43,267 nucleotides of DNA, taken from positions 1 to 43,267 of the forward strand of contig VFKN01000024.1 of NCBI GenBank assembly GCA_009885525.1, written 5' to 3'. The notes under the pieces are model-generated. The model made no database searches and was not told the origin of the DNA. It saw only the letters and a program-made list of their open reading frames with translations. This document shows, one piece after another, positions 25,312 through 33,088 of the stretch; positions within the stretch are counted from its first letter, which is position 1; every line of letters begins with the position of its first letter. The translations under genes and the position numbers were made by a program. Source of the stretch: Anaerolineaceae bacterium (GTDB lineage: Bacteria; Chloroflexota; Anaerolineae; Anaerolineales; Villigracilaceae).

Positions 25312-25478
25312 GCAAGTCTCCAACTTCTTTATTCAAGCATTGTACGGGGTTTAAAGTCTGCCAGCGTTACGGTTTTGTGGCAATGAATTTTTGCCCGCGG
25401 TTATGACAATCCCTTTTTAGATTTTATTACGGTTTTAAGCAAACGCTTATCTCAACGAGTGTATACTCCCACTATATC

Positions 25479-25620
25479 ATGGATAAAAATTTGTCCGCCC
25501 AGGAAAAATCCGCGCGCCTGCAAGCGGATTTCAGTATACATATTGAGCCGCAAAATTGGCTGCCGAATGAGTTCGACGAGTTGCATCATACGTTGTCTCT
25601 TTTTGCAAATATATTCGGCG
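25479..25620 (+). other. short open frame ahead of the MFS remnant
   Basis: From ATG 25479 a frame reads MDKNLSAQEKSARLQADF and onward for about 47 residues. It then runs, in a different frame, into the MFS remnant. TATACT at 25462-25467 lies 11 nt before the ATG. I do not recognise the peptide. It may be the 5' end of a gene fused to the remnant by a deletion. Confidence 0.3.
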
Positions 25621-26139
25621 GCGCTGGTCGCTCTGGCATGGCGGGAACAGTCGGAACATCACGCAAGACCTGCAGTGGATTATTTAGGCGCAGATTTGCT
25701 CTCATCCAGTGTCGTGATTCTCTTAATCGGGTTGATGGAATTCGGCACATTCAACAGTTGGATATTGATCGGCGTGGCCATAGCGCTCTTTATCGTTTTG
25801 TTTTGGGTTGAACAACGCGCCGCTGACCCGATCCTGCCGCTGATACTTTTCCGCGACCGCTTATTCGCCACAGCAGTCGCGCATGGCATCTTCACGGGCT
25901 GGGCTTTATTCGGGAGCATTTCTTTCATTCCGCTCTTCGTTCAATCGGTGATGGGCACCAGCGCGATGCAAGCCGGCATCACCATCACACCCATGCTGCT
26001 GGGTTGGGTCACTGCCAGCATCGTCGGCATGCGTTTAATCCTGACGGTTGGCTATCGCAAACTGGGATTGGTCGGCACGGCGTTATTTGCGACCGGCGCG
26101 TTCCTGATATTGATCGCGCAAAGTCAACTTGAAAGTTAA
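25621..26139 (+). pseudogene. remnant of a DHA2-type MFS drug transporter
   Basis: About 172 residues match the middle of a 14-helix DHA2 (EmrB/QacA-type) transporter. ALVALAWREQ marks the end of the first half, then YLGADLLSSSVVILLIGLMEFG, VLFWVEQRAADPILPLILF with the conserved ERRAADPILP-like motif, FGSISFIPLFVQ and TSAMQAGITITPM. The first six helices and the last few are missing, and the frame stops shortly before a terminator. It is truncated at both ends and cannot be a working transporter. Confidence 0.8.
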
Positions 26140-26142
26140 AAG

Positions 26143-26180
26143 AAAACTCCCGCCAGACTAAAAATCTTGACGGGAGTTTT
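26143..26180 (+). terminator. terminator with ACTCCCG arms
   Basis: A 10-bp perfect stem AAAACTCCCG (26143-26152 with 26171-26180) ends in T4. It directly follows the MFS remnant stop codon. Confidence 0.8.
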
Positions 26181-26249
26181 ATAACAGGCTGAATCCTGGC
26201 AGCATTTTTATCTCTGCCGCAGTGGGTTGTGGAATGACGAAACAGGCCC

Positions 26250-26278
26250 TTGACAACTTACTAACTAGTAAGTAAAAT
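26250..26278 (+). promoter_or_regulatory. tetR promoter and operator 1
   Basis: TTGACA (26250-26255) and TAAAAT (26273-26278) are 17 nt apart. Between them is a perfect inverted repeat ACTTACTA-AC-TAGTAAGT (26256-26273). The ATG of the TetR gene follows 7 nt after the -10 box without a ribosome binding site, which suggests a leaderless message. The operator would block RNA polymerase, so the regulator should repress itself. Confidence 0.85.
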
Positions 26279-26285
26279 CCTATCT

Positions 26286-26858
26286 ATGGTTAAGATCGAA
26301 AACACCAAACGGACAATTCTAAATCTGGCTGAATCCTTATTGCAGGATAAAGGCTTCAACGGTTTTAGTTATGCCCACATCTCATCTGACCTTGGCGTGA
26401 AGAACGCCGCGATCCATTACCACTACCCGACCAAAGAGATCTTGGTTTGCGCGGTCATTGAACGGTATCGCGATCGTTTCAAGTTGTGGATCAATAATTC
26501 ACGCGTGAAGGACCTTGCGCCGGAGAAAAAACTGGATTGGTTCTTTAGTATTTATTCCGATTTCCGCGCGGACAATGGCAAGGTCTGTCTGGTGGGCTCG
26601 TTGGAAGCGGAATTTAATTCGATCCCCGGCGCGGTACAGGAGGAAGTGCAGGCAATGCATAAGGAATTACTGGCGTGGCTGCAAGGAATGCTCAAAGAAG
26701 GTCGGGACGCGGGCGTATTCAACTTCAGCGGTGAACCGGCGAACAAAGCCGCCTTGATCCTCTCCAGCCTGCAGGGTGCTTTGCAGATGGCGCGCGCATT
26801 GGGATCCAAAAAATTCCGCGATGTGATTGAACAGCATAAACTGGATTTGCTCGCGTAA
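26286..26858 (+). CDS. TetR-family transcriptional repressor
   Basis: The 190-residue protein has an N-terminal TetR helix-turn-helix: TKRTILNLAESLLQDKGFNGFSYAHISSDLGVKNAAIHYHYPTKEIL in residues about 7-53, typical of the family. A helical ligand-binding domain with CLVGSLEAEFNSIP and ALQMARALGSKKFRDVIE follows. The only DNA-visible targets are the two 18-bp ACTTACTA-NN-TAGTAAGT sites, one in its own promoter and one before the next gene. It likely represses itself and the downstream alpha/beta hydrolase and is released by an unknown, perhaps lipophilic, compound. Confidence 0.93.
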   Translation: MVKIENTKRTILNLAESLLQDKGFNGFSYAHISSDLGVKNAAIHYHYPTKEILVCAVIERYRDRFKLWINNSRVKDLAPEKKLDWFFSIYSDFRADNGKVCLVGSLEAEFNSIPGAVQEEVQAMHKELLAWLQGMLKEGRDAGVFNFSGEPANKAALILSSLQGALQMARALGSKKFRDVIEQHKLDLLA

Positions 26859-26875
26859 ATTTTTTTATCGTCAAA

Positions 26876-26893
26876 ACTTACTACTTAGTAAGT
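26876..26893 (+). promoter_or_regulatory. TetR operator 2 upstream of the hydrolase
   Basis: ACTTACTA-CT-TAGTAAGT matches operator 1 in both 8-bp arms, differing only in the 2-nt centre. It lies 20 nt before the hydrolase start. TACTAT at 26893-26898 is a possible -10, so the site would lie over the core promoter. Confidence 0.85.
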
Positions 26894-26913
26894 ACTATTT
26901 TATAGGAGAACAA

Positions 26914-27723
26914 ATGGTAACTTTAGAATCTACTTCAACAAAATATCCCGGAATTGTCAGGAAGGCGTATCAGGCATTTTTCAGCCCGCAGCAATATGAG
27001 GTCAAATCTGTGGATTGCGAAATCGTCGAACGCGGAAACAATTACCGCATCCCATTTGACGACGGCGAGTTGGCTGTCACAACCTGGGGCGATAGCGGCC
27101 CCGCTGTTTTGTTGATGCATGGCTGGGGCGGCGCGCGCGCGCAAATGACCGGCTTTGTCGATCCGCTGTTGGCTGCCGGATATCGCGTTGTGGCTTATGA
27201 CCAGCCCGCGCACGGTCAATCTGACGGCAAGATGACCAACGTCCTCGAGATTTCCGCAACCATGGATTTGATCACGAAACAGGAAGGGGATTTCGAAGTG
27301 ATCATCGCGCATTCATTCGGGACGTTGATCACATCCCACGCGCTGGCTAATCGCAATTTTCCGTCTCCATCCAAGTTGATATATTTCGGCGCCTTCAACC
27401 GCCTGCTGGATGCGCTTCCGCGTTTTCAAATCCTCGCCAGCCTGCCGGATGAAGTCATCGAAGACATGCGCGCCATGGTCCATGAAAATTTCGGGCAGGA
27501 TACTTTGGAAGCAATTACAAATGAAGGTATGACCCCGCGTATCAATATTCCCGCCTTGATGTTCCACGACACAAAAGATAACGTTACTCCCGTAGAGGAC
27601 AGCCGCGCCGTCGCACAGGTTTGGAAGGCCGCGCGATTAATCGAGACCGAAGGGCTGGGACATAGAGCGGCTCTACAATCTGAAACGATCCATAAACAGG
27701 TTGTGGATTTTCTAAAGAGTTAA
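26914..27723 (+). CDS. alpha/beta hydrolase under TetR control
   Basis: The 269-residue protein is an alpha/beta hydrolase: LLMHGWGGARAQM supplies the oxyanion hole, VVAYDQPAHGQSDG follows, the nucleophile elbow is AHSFGT, MFHDTKDNVTP gives the acid and ETEGLGHRAAL the His. AGGAG lies 5-6 nt before the ATG at 26914. It follows the TetR gene by 55 bp, with a TetR-type operator between them. By analogy with similar TetR/hydrolase pairs, it may act on an ester, lactone or lipid compound, but the substrate is not known. Confidence 0.9.
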   Translation: MVTLESTSTKYPGIVRKAYQAFFSPQQYEVKSVDCEIVERGNNYRIPFDDGELAVTTWGDSGPAVLLMHGWGGARAQMTGFVDPLLAAGYRVVAYDQPAHGQSDGKMTNVLEISATMDLITKQEGDFEVIIAHSFGTLITSHALANRNFPSPSKLIYFGAFNRLLDALPRFQILASLPDEVIEDMRAMVHENFGQDTLEAITNEGMTPRINIPALMFHDTKDNVTPVEDSRAVAQVWKAARLIETEGLGHRAALQSETIHKQVVDFLKS

Positions 27724-27767
27724 TATTTTATGTAATACCTAACTCGGACAAGCCGAAACCAAAAAGA

Positions 27768-27850
27768 TTTAACCACAAAGGACACAAAGTACACGAAGTA
27801 ATACAAACCAAAGGTTTCCCCTTTGTGACCTTCGTGTCCTTCGTGTTAAA
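27768..27850. repeat. ACCACAAAGGACAC-type palindromic repeat
   Basis: An imperfect inverted repeat joins TTTAACCACAAAGGACAC at the left with a right half ending GTCCTTCGTGTTAAA. This is a common dispersed intergenic repeat type in environmental genomes. Apart from this and the terminator at 27895, nothing was recognised in 27724-28078. Confidence 0.65.
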
Positions 27851-27894
27851 AATTCTTGTTTTTTGTGCAAGCAGTTAGCTTCTAAGCGCCTAAT

Positions 27895-27932
27895 AAAACT
27901 CCCGCTGAAATTTTTGGTCTGGCGGGAGTTTT
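27895..27932 (+). terminator. terminator with ACTCCCGC arms
   Basis: An 11-bp perfect stem AAAACTCCCGC (27895-27905 with 27922-27932) ends in T4. It is the third occurrence of this arm sequence and lies downstream of the tetR-hydrolase unit. Confidence 0.8.
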
Positions 27933-28078
27933 ATGTTTAACTTATTTTGATATTGCATGAGCATGTAGTACGATCTTCAAAACAACGCGGAGATATATCC
28001 GTTAGTACAAATGGCGTGTTATGCTATATGTCACTTGTATATAAAATAAAAAGCACGCCACACAAAAAAGGAATCCCC

Positions 28079-29365
28079 ATGAAACGCGTAAACCTCCTCT
28101 TGATTTTCACCTTGCTCGGATCACTCTTCAGTCTCGGACTGACACCGCCGCCAGCATCCGCGCCTGCGGTTGTGACCGCGACTATTCTTCCGAAAACATT
28201 GACCAGCATTAATGGCAGCACCAACGGAGTGGTCAGCGCGCTTGCATTTCGCGATCAAAGCGGAGTGAAAAACACAGCGGGCAAATATGTTCAATTCACA
28301 ACGCCGGTCTCGGCCTATCGCGGTTATCGCAAATTTTATCTCCCTGCGCACATTGCTCCAGCCAATATCAGCGGCATGAAATTGCTCGTCAATTATCGCG
28401 GCCCGCTGCCCGCCGCGCAAACATGGACGTGGCGTCTTTATAATTGGAACAGTAAAACGTGGATAAAAGTCGGCACAAACGTCAAGGCCATTTCGGGGAA
28501 GTGGGCGTTGTTCACATTCAACATCCCCGCGCCTTTCGCGCGTTTTATCAGCGCGGGCAGGGAAATGCGTGTGCAGATTCAATCCAGTAACGCGAGCGGC
28601 GACGCGTGGATTGATTACGAAGCGCTCAGCGTCACGTATAGCGCGGCGCTTCCCACTGAAAGTTATTGGCAGCCGGGGCTGGTCAACTCGTGGCAGATTC
28701 AATATACGGGCACGATCGATACCAGCCTCGACGTTCAGATCTACAATCTCGATGCGTTCGATACGCCCAAGACAACCATAGATGCGCTGCACGCGCGTGG
28801 AGTCAAAGTGATGTGTTATTTCAGCGCGGGTTCATGGGAAAACTGGCGTCCCGATAAAAATAAATTCCCCGCGTATATATTAGGCAACACGCTCGACGGT
28901 TGGCCCGATGAGAAATGGCTCGACATCCGCCGCATTGATATCCTCGCGCCGATTATGAACGCGCGCATTGACCTGTGCAAGTCGAAAGGTTTCGACGGTA
29001 TCGACCCCGATAACATCGAAGGCTACAGTAACCCAACCGGCCTGCCGCTTACCGCGCAGGATCAATTGAATTACAACATCTTTCTCGCGGCTGCCGCCCA
29101 TCAACGCGGATTAGCCGCCGGACTCAAGAACGATCTTGCGCAAGCCGCGACATTGGTTAAATATTTCGACTGGGATCTCAACGAGCAATGTTTCTTTTAT
29201 AACGAATGTAATCTATTACAGCCTTTCATCGATGCAGGCAAGCCGGTGTTCAACATCGAATACGAGTTGAACACCGCCGGTTTTTGTCCGCAGGCGAACG
29301 CGTTGAATTTTAATTCGCTGAAAAAAAATCTCGCCCTTGATGCGTATCGTTCGCCGTGCAGGTAA
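28079..29365 (+). CDS. secreted GH114-like endo-alpha-1,4-polygalactosaminidase
   Basis: The 428-residue protein has a signal peptide (about 1-27), a beta-sandwich module of about 150 residues (45-190) and a GH114 catalytic domain (about 196-425). GH114 features are WQIQYTGTIDTSLDVQIYNLDAFD, VMCYFSAGSWENWR, KGFDGIDPDNIEGY (D306, D309, E314) and LAAGLKND, followed by an FNIEYE strand. GH114 enzymes cleave polygalactosamine-type polymers such as Pel, so a role in biofilm matrix turnover is possible but unproven. AAAAAGGA precedes the ATG at 28079, and the upstream in-frame ATG at 27947 is rejected. Confidence 0.87.
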   Translation: MKRVNLLLIFTLLGSLFSLGLTPPPASAPAVVTATILPKTLTSINGSTNGVVSALAFRDQSGVKNTAGKYVQFTTPVSAYRGYRKFYLPAHIAPANISGMKLLVNYRGPLPAAQTWTWRLYNWNSKTWIKVGTNVKAISGKWALFTFNIPAPFARFISAGREMRVQIQSSNASGDAWIDYEALSVTYSAALPTESYWQPGLVNSWQIQYTGTIDTSLDVQIYNLDAFDTPKTTIDALHARGVKVMCYFSAGSWENWRPDKNKFPAYILGNTLDGWPDEKWLDIRRIDILAPIMNARIDLCKSKGFDGIDPDNIEGYSNPTGLPLTAQDQLNYNIFLAAAAHQRGLAAGLKNDLAQAATLVKYFDWDLNEQCFFYNECNLLQPFIDAGKPVFNIEYELNTAGFCPQANALNFNSLKKNLALDAYRSPCR

Positions 29366-29386
29366 ATCTTTCTGTTTAGATAACAA

Positions 29387-29983
29387 TTATGGCGCGCAAT
29401 TCCACAGATAGATCGGGTGATCTGCCCAGGAATAATCGCTGGATGAAAAGCCAAGACTTACCTGTAAACTTTCGGGGAGGAAGGCAAATATCAAATCTTT
29501 TAATTCTGCGTCAGCCGGAATGTCAAACCGCAGCCAGGCATCTACGGCTTGGCCTTGATCCAGACTTGAATTCAAAGCCAGATAATCCACATGATCTTTG
29601 CGATGTCCATAGGTTGCCTTGAATTCAGTCGTTCCATGGATTATGCTAAAATGCTCGGGCCCCGGCAAGTTTCCCCCGCTCTGACCGATATTCTTGAGCA
29701 GAACACGAATCCAAATAAATTTTTGCCCCGCAGAAGGCTCTCGGTTGGAACCATATTCCGTCAAGTAGTCAGTCGTGATCTCGGCTTCCCTCATCTCCAT
29801 TTGAAGATTGTCGTAAACAATCATTTGGCTGGGAGGTATCGGCGTGGGTAAACTCTTATTCTTCACCGTAGCCAGCGGAGTCACAGAAGGCGCAGGAACA
29901 ACCGGCACGCCGGTGGAAGCGCAGGCAGTTGCCAGCCACAACCCGAATAATCCGCTCAACATAAACACTAATATTTTTTTCAT
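29387..29983 (-). CDS. lipoprotein with DUF4352-like domain
   Basis: The 198-residue protein has a lipobox (LATAC, Cys at about 21), a Pro/Val/Thr linker and a beta-rich domain. MIVYDNLQMEMREAEIT, FIWIRVLLKNIGQS, FKATYGHRKDHVDYL and AWLRFDIPADAELKDLIFAF resemble the immunoglobulin-like DUF4352/telomeric-repeat-binding-like fold of surface lipoproteins. Function unknown. It is convergent with the GH114 gene. The ATG is supported mainly by the signal peptide, since no strong ribosome binding site is visible. Confidence 0.72.
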   Translation of the reverse strand: MKKILVFMLSGLFGLWLATACASTGVPVVPAPSVTPLATVKNKSLPTPIPPSQMIVYDNLQMEMREAEITTDYLTEYGSNREPSAGQKFIWIRVLLKNIGQSGGNLPGPEHFSIIHGTTEFKATYGHRKDHVDYLALNSSLDQGQAVDAWLRFDIPADAELKDLIFAFLPESLQVSLGFSSSDYSWADHPIYLWNCAP

Positions 29984-30013
29984 ATCACGCTACCGGCTTT
30001 GAATTGCTTCGTC

Positions 30014-30063
30014 CACAAACAAAGAGACCAGTCTGCTCGAAGGCGCTGGTCTCTTTGTTTGTG
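30014..30063 (-). terminator. 18-bp hairpin downstream of the small basic protein gene
   Basis: A perfect 18-bp stem (30014-30031 with 30046-30063) has a 14-nt loop. On the minus strand the right arm is CTGGTCTCTTTGTTTGTG, which is T-rich. It lies 20 nt after the stop of the 56-residue gene. Confidence 0.75.
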
Positions 30064-30083
30064 TTACGCATATCTTCTCTGCG

Positions 30084-30254
30084 TTATTTCTCAGGCGGCT
30101 GAGCCGCTGGAATCTCGGGAGGCTTTGGAGTTGCTTGTGTCTCCTGAGAGTGGTTATTTTTCTTGATCTGCTTCTGTCTTTCTTTCTGTTCTTTCTTGCG
30201 TTTTTTTTCCAGTTCCTTCTGACGTTTTTCGTATTGATAGTTTACTTTAGGCAA
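30084..30254 (-). CDS. small highly charged protein, TTG start
   Basis: A 56-residue protein begins at TTG 30254 and reads MPKVNYQYEKRQKELEKKRK and on, ending in a Pro/Ala-rich PPEIPAAQPPEK tail. The body is almost entirely Lys, Arg, Glu and Gln and likely forms a single helix. AGGA lies 7 nt before the TTG. The only nearby ATG opens a six-codon frame, which makes TTG the better start. Small Lys/Glu-rich proteins beginning with PKVNYxYEKRxKEL are seen in many bacteria without a known function, from my memory of such sequences. Codon use looks genuine. Confidence 0.75.
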   Translation of the reverse strand: MPKVNYQYEKRQKELEKKRKKEQKERQKQIKKNNHSQETQATPKPPEIPAAQPPEK

Positions 30255-30405
30255 TTTGGCATCCTTTCATAATGCTTGAATTATGGTTCGATAAATTATT
30301 ATAGCACTCAATATGGAAAGCAAAGCGCGTTATTCCCCAATATTCTTCAACGCTTCGCGGCGGCTCAAGGGCTGTAATTCCAGGAATATTTGCGCGGATA
30401 AACCT

Positions 30406-30897
30406 CTATCTTCGCATTTTCCCAAACTCATCCCGCACGCGCTTGTAAGTATCTTCCAGCGCTTCAGGCAATACGCGCGTCTCGCTCAACGCGGACATGA
30501 AATTCGTATCCCCGCTCCAGCGCGGAACAATGTGGATGTGAACATGTCCCAGCACGCCCGCGCCCGCCGCTTCGCCGATATTCGCACCCATATTGAATCC
30601 CTGCGGCTTGTAAATATTTCGCAGCGCCGTCATACATTGAGACGCGAGTTCCATCATCTCGGCGCGCGTCTTTGAGTCTAATTCCTCGATACTGGACTTA
30701 TGTTCAAATGGGATAACCATCAAATGCCCGCTGGCATAGGGATAACGATTCAAGATCACATACGCGAGCTCGCCGCGAAACGCGATGAGATTCTCCGCGT
30801 TATCTGCTTTAGATTGCTCGTTGCAAAATACACAGCCATTATCTTTTCTATGCTTCTCAAGATATTTCATGCGCCACGGTGACCAAATATGTTTCAT
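30406..30897 (-). CDS. HIT-family nucleotide hydrolase/phosphorylase
   Basis: The 163-residue protein has the histidine triad HVHIHIVPRW (about 117-126), in which the middle His is the nucleophile. WSPWRMKYLE at the N-terminus, the CVFC zinc pair (C22/C25), NRYPYASGHLMVIP and GFNMGANIGEAAGAG complete the pattern. It resembles the Ap4A phosphorylase-like branch of HIT proteins, which act on diadenosine polyphosphates or nucleoside phosphoramidates. It is divergent from xseA across a 177-bp low-complexity region. Confidence 0.9.
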   Translation of the reverse strand: MKHIWSPWRMKYLEKHRKDNGCVFCNEQSKADNAENLIAFRGELAYVILNRYPYASGHLMVIPFEHKSSIEELDSKTRAEMMELASQCMTALRNIYKPQGFNMGANIGEAAGAGVLGHVHIHIVPRWSGDTNFMSALSETRVLPEALEDTYKRVRDEFGKMRR

Positions 30898-31074
30898 AGG
30901 GTAGGAAGGGGTTACAGGTTGAAAGTCGAAAGTCTCAAGTTGCCTCTATTTGTTTTCCCTTGAGATGTTCAAAGAACATATTCTCATTATACCAACCCGC
31001 CCTAATCTGCAACCCTAAACCTGCAACCTTAAACATTCAAACCTTTCCGCCTCTTTTCGATTATCCTTCAACGA
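30898..31074. other. low-complexity spacer between HIT and xseA
   Basis: This spacer holds degenerate AGGTTGAAAGTCGAAAGT words (30915-30940) and CTGCAACCCTAAACCTGCAACC words (about 31008-31040). They are the same kind as the stretches found inside the heparinase-like gene. No open frame with a start signal was seen. Confidence 0.5.
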
Positions 31075-32286
31075 ATGCAACCGACCCTCTTTTCTTCCAT
31101 TCACCTTACCGTTTCACAAATCACCTTCCACATCCGCAAGCAGTTGGAGAACGACCCGACTTTGCAGGATGTTTGGGTGGAAGGCGAAATCTCGAATCTT
31201 TCCAAGCCGAACTCCGGACATATTTATTTCACGCTCAAAGATAAAAACGCGTCTCTTAAATGTATGCTGTGGAAGCAGGACGCCGTGCGCCTGCGCATCA
31301 ACTTGCAAGACGGCATGGCGATTGAAGCACACGGAAGAATTACGGTTTATGAGCCGCAGGGAAGTTATCAACTTGCCGTCAATCTCATTCAACCCAAAGG
31401 CGAGGGCGCGTTGTATCAGGAATTTTTGCGCCTGAAAGCCACGCTCGAAGCCGAAGGTCTTTTTGATGAAGAGCGCAAACGTCACATCCCCGAAATTCCG
31501 CACGTGATTGGCATCATCACATCCCAAACCGGCGCGGCGCTGCGCGACATGCTCAACACGTTGCGCCGCCGTTTGCCGCTCGCGCAAGTCATCCTCGCGC
31601 CTTCCCCCGTGCAAGGTGTGGATGCTCCGCCCGCGCTGGTCAATGCAATTGAGTCGCTCAACAAAAAAAATCCCGATGTAATTCTGCTTGCGCGCGGCGG
31701 CGGCTCGATCGAGGATTTGTGGGCGTTCAACGACGAGCGCGTCGTCCGCGCCGTTGCGGATTCAAACGCGCCGATCATCTGCGGCGTGGGACACGAAACC
31801 GATTTCACTCTGTGCGATTTTGCCGCGGATCTGCGCGCGCCGACTCCCACCGCCGCAGCGGAACTTGCGACTCAGACCACGATTGACAATTTACACGAAT
31901 ATCTTTTTGCTTTCCAATCGCGCCTCATTTATTCGACCACCATGTTGATCTCTGACCGGCGAAATTTGATCGCATCTCTAATTGCGCGCTTGAGATACGT
32001 TTCACCCGAACGAAATATTCGATCCGAATATCAGCGCCTCGACGAGTTCTCGCGCCGCATATTTTCCGCGCTAAGTCATCGCATCGAATTACAATCCCAA
32101 CACGTGGATGGAATCTCCAAAAGATTACAGGCATTGAATCCCGAAGCGATTCTTTCGCGCGGATATGCTATCATCACCCGCAGCGAAGATAGCGCCGTGG
32201 TTTCTAAAGCGTCAGAAGCGCGCGGCGAAATAAACATCCGCGTGAGTGACGGCGAATTTACGGCAATCGTAAATCCAAAATCGTAA
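31075..32286 (+). CDS. xseA: exodeoxyribonuclease VII large subunit
   Basis: The 403-residue protein has an N-terminal OB-fold (LQDVWVEGEISNLSKPNSGHIYFTLKD), a nuclease core with GIITSQTGAALRDMLNTL, ILLARGGGSIEDLWAFNDERVVRAV and ICGVGHETDFTLCDFAADLRAPTPTAAAE, and a helical C-terminal region. It forms a complex with many XseB subunits and degrades single-stranded DNA from both ends. xseB follows by 23 nt, so they form an operon. The start lacks a clear ribosome binding site, but the preceding sequence holds only low-complexity repeats. Confidence 0.96.
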   Translation: MQPTLFSSIHLTVSQITFHIRKQLENDPTLQDVWVEGEISNLSKPNSGHIYFTLKDKNASLKCMLWKQDAVRLRINLQDGMAIEAHGRITVYEPQGSYQLAVNLIQPKGEGALYQEFLRLKATLEAEGLFDEERKRHIPEIPHVIGIITSQTGAALRDMLNTLRRRLPLAQVILAPSPVQGVDAPPALVNAIESLNKKNPDVILLARGGGSIEDLWAFNDERVVRAVADSNAPIICGVGHETDFTLCDFAADLRAPTPTAAAELATQTTIDNLHEYLFAFQSRLIYSTTMLISDRRNLIASLIARLRYVSPERNIRSEYQRLDEFSRRIFSALSHRIELQSQHVDGISKRLQALNPEAILSRGYAIITRSEDSAVVSKASEARGEINIRVSDGEFTAIVNPKS

Positions 32287-32309
32287 ATCAAAAATTGTTT
32301 GGAGTTTTA

Positions 32310-32555
32310 ATGGCAAAACAAAAATTATCCCCAAAGCCTATCGAAGAATTAACTTATGAAGAAGCGCTCGCCGAACTTGAGGGAATCGTAAATTCATTGG
32401 AAGACGAACAGAATCCGCTCGAGGATGCAATGAAACTTTTCGAACGCGGACAATTACTCGTGGGACGCTGCAGTGCGCTGCTTGAATCTGCCCAGTTGAA
32501 AGTTCAAAAATTGGCAGGCGATTCCATTCTCCCTTTCGAGGATGAATCCGAATGA
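32310..32555 (+). CDS. xseB: exodeoxyribonuclease VII small subunit
   Basis: The 81-residue helical protein has the XseB signature: LTYEEALAELEGIVNSLEDEQNPLEDAMKLFERG and LLVGRCSALLESAQLKVQKL, in two long helices that wrap around XseA. TTTGGAG lies 6 nt before the ATG at 32310. Its stop codon overlaps the start of the next gene by 4 nt (ATGA), which shows tight coupling. Confidence 0.95.
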   Translation: MAKQKLSPKPIEELTYEEALAELEGIVNSLEDEQNPLEDAMKLFERGQLLVGRCSALLESAQLKVQKLAGDSILPFEDESE

Positions 32556-33007
32556 TCATCCTCGATCAATTACTCCACAATAAAGTTTTGATTGCCGTGT
32601 TGGAGGGCTGGTTGATCGCGCAGGCTTTGAAGATTCCCACCGAATATTTTCGCTCGCGCCGCTGGATGTGGGCGATGTTTTTTGCGCCCGGCGGAATGCC
32701 ATCGTCACATTCGGCGCTGTTGGTTTCAGGAACGATTGCCGTGGGTTTGTATCATGGCTTTGACAATCCGCTATTCGGCATCGCGGTTGCCATCACGATG
32801 ATCGTTGTGCATGATGCCGCGGGCGTGCGTCGGCAGGCAGGCATGCACGCGGAACGGATCAACCTGCTGTTCGATGAGTTGCTCAAAGGTCACATGTGGG
32901 ATGAAAATGCGTTGAAGGAAGTCATCGGGCATACTCCGCTCGAAGTGGTCGGCGGAATCATTCTGGGTTTTATTGTCGCTATCGGGCAGTGGATAATCTG
33001 GCCTTAA
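32552..33007 (+). CDS. divergent PAP2 family (DUF212) membrane protein
   Basis: The 151-residue membrane protein belongs to the DUF212 family, a divergent branch of PAP2/acid phosphatases: AQALKIPTEYFRSRRW, FFAPGGMPSSHSALLVSGT with the PSSH catalytic-type motif, VVHDAAGVRRQAGMHAE and IGHTPLEVVGGIILGF. It has three or four membrane helices. Members may dephosphorylate membrane lipids, but evidence is sparse. The ATG overlaps xseB by 4 nt. Confidence 0.9.
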   Translation: MIILDQLLHNKVLIAVLEGWLIAQALKIPTEYFRSRRWMWAMFFAPGGMPSSHSALLVSGTIAVGLYHGFDNPLFGIAVAITMIVVHDAAGVRRQAGMHAERINLLFDELLKGHMWDENALKEVIGHTPLEVVGGIILGFIVAIGQWIIWP

Positions 33008-33039
33008 TCAACACGCTTATTTTTTTCTTTCCTCTTTCC

Positions 33040-33075
33040 TCTTTCTTCTTTGATGTGTAAAGAAGAAAGAAGAAA
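33040..33075 (+). terminator. terminator-like hairpin after the xse operon
   Basis: An 11-bp stem CTTTCTTCTTT (33040-33050 with 33058-33068) lies in purine/pyrimidine repeats. The GAAGAAAGAAGAAAG run that follows ends in T5 at about 33084. It sits between the convergent DUF212 gene and murJ. Confidence 0.55.
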
Positions 33076-33088
33076 GAAGAAAGAATTT

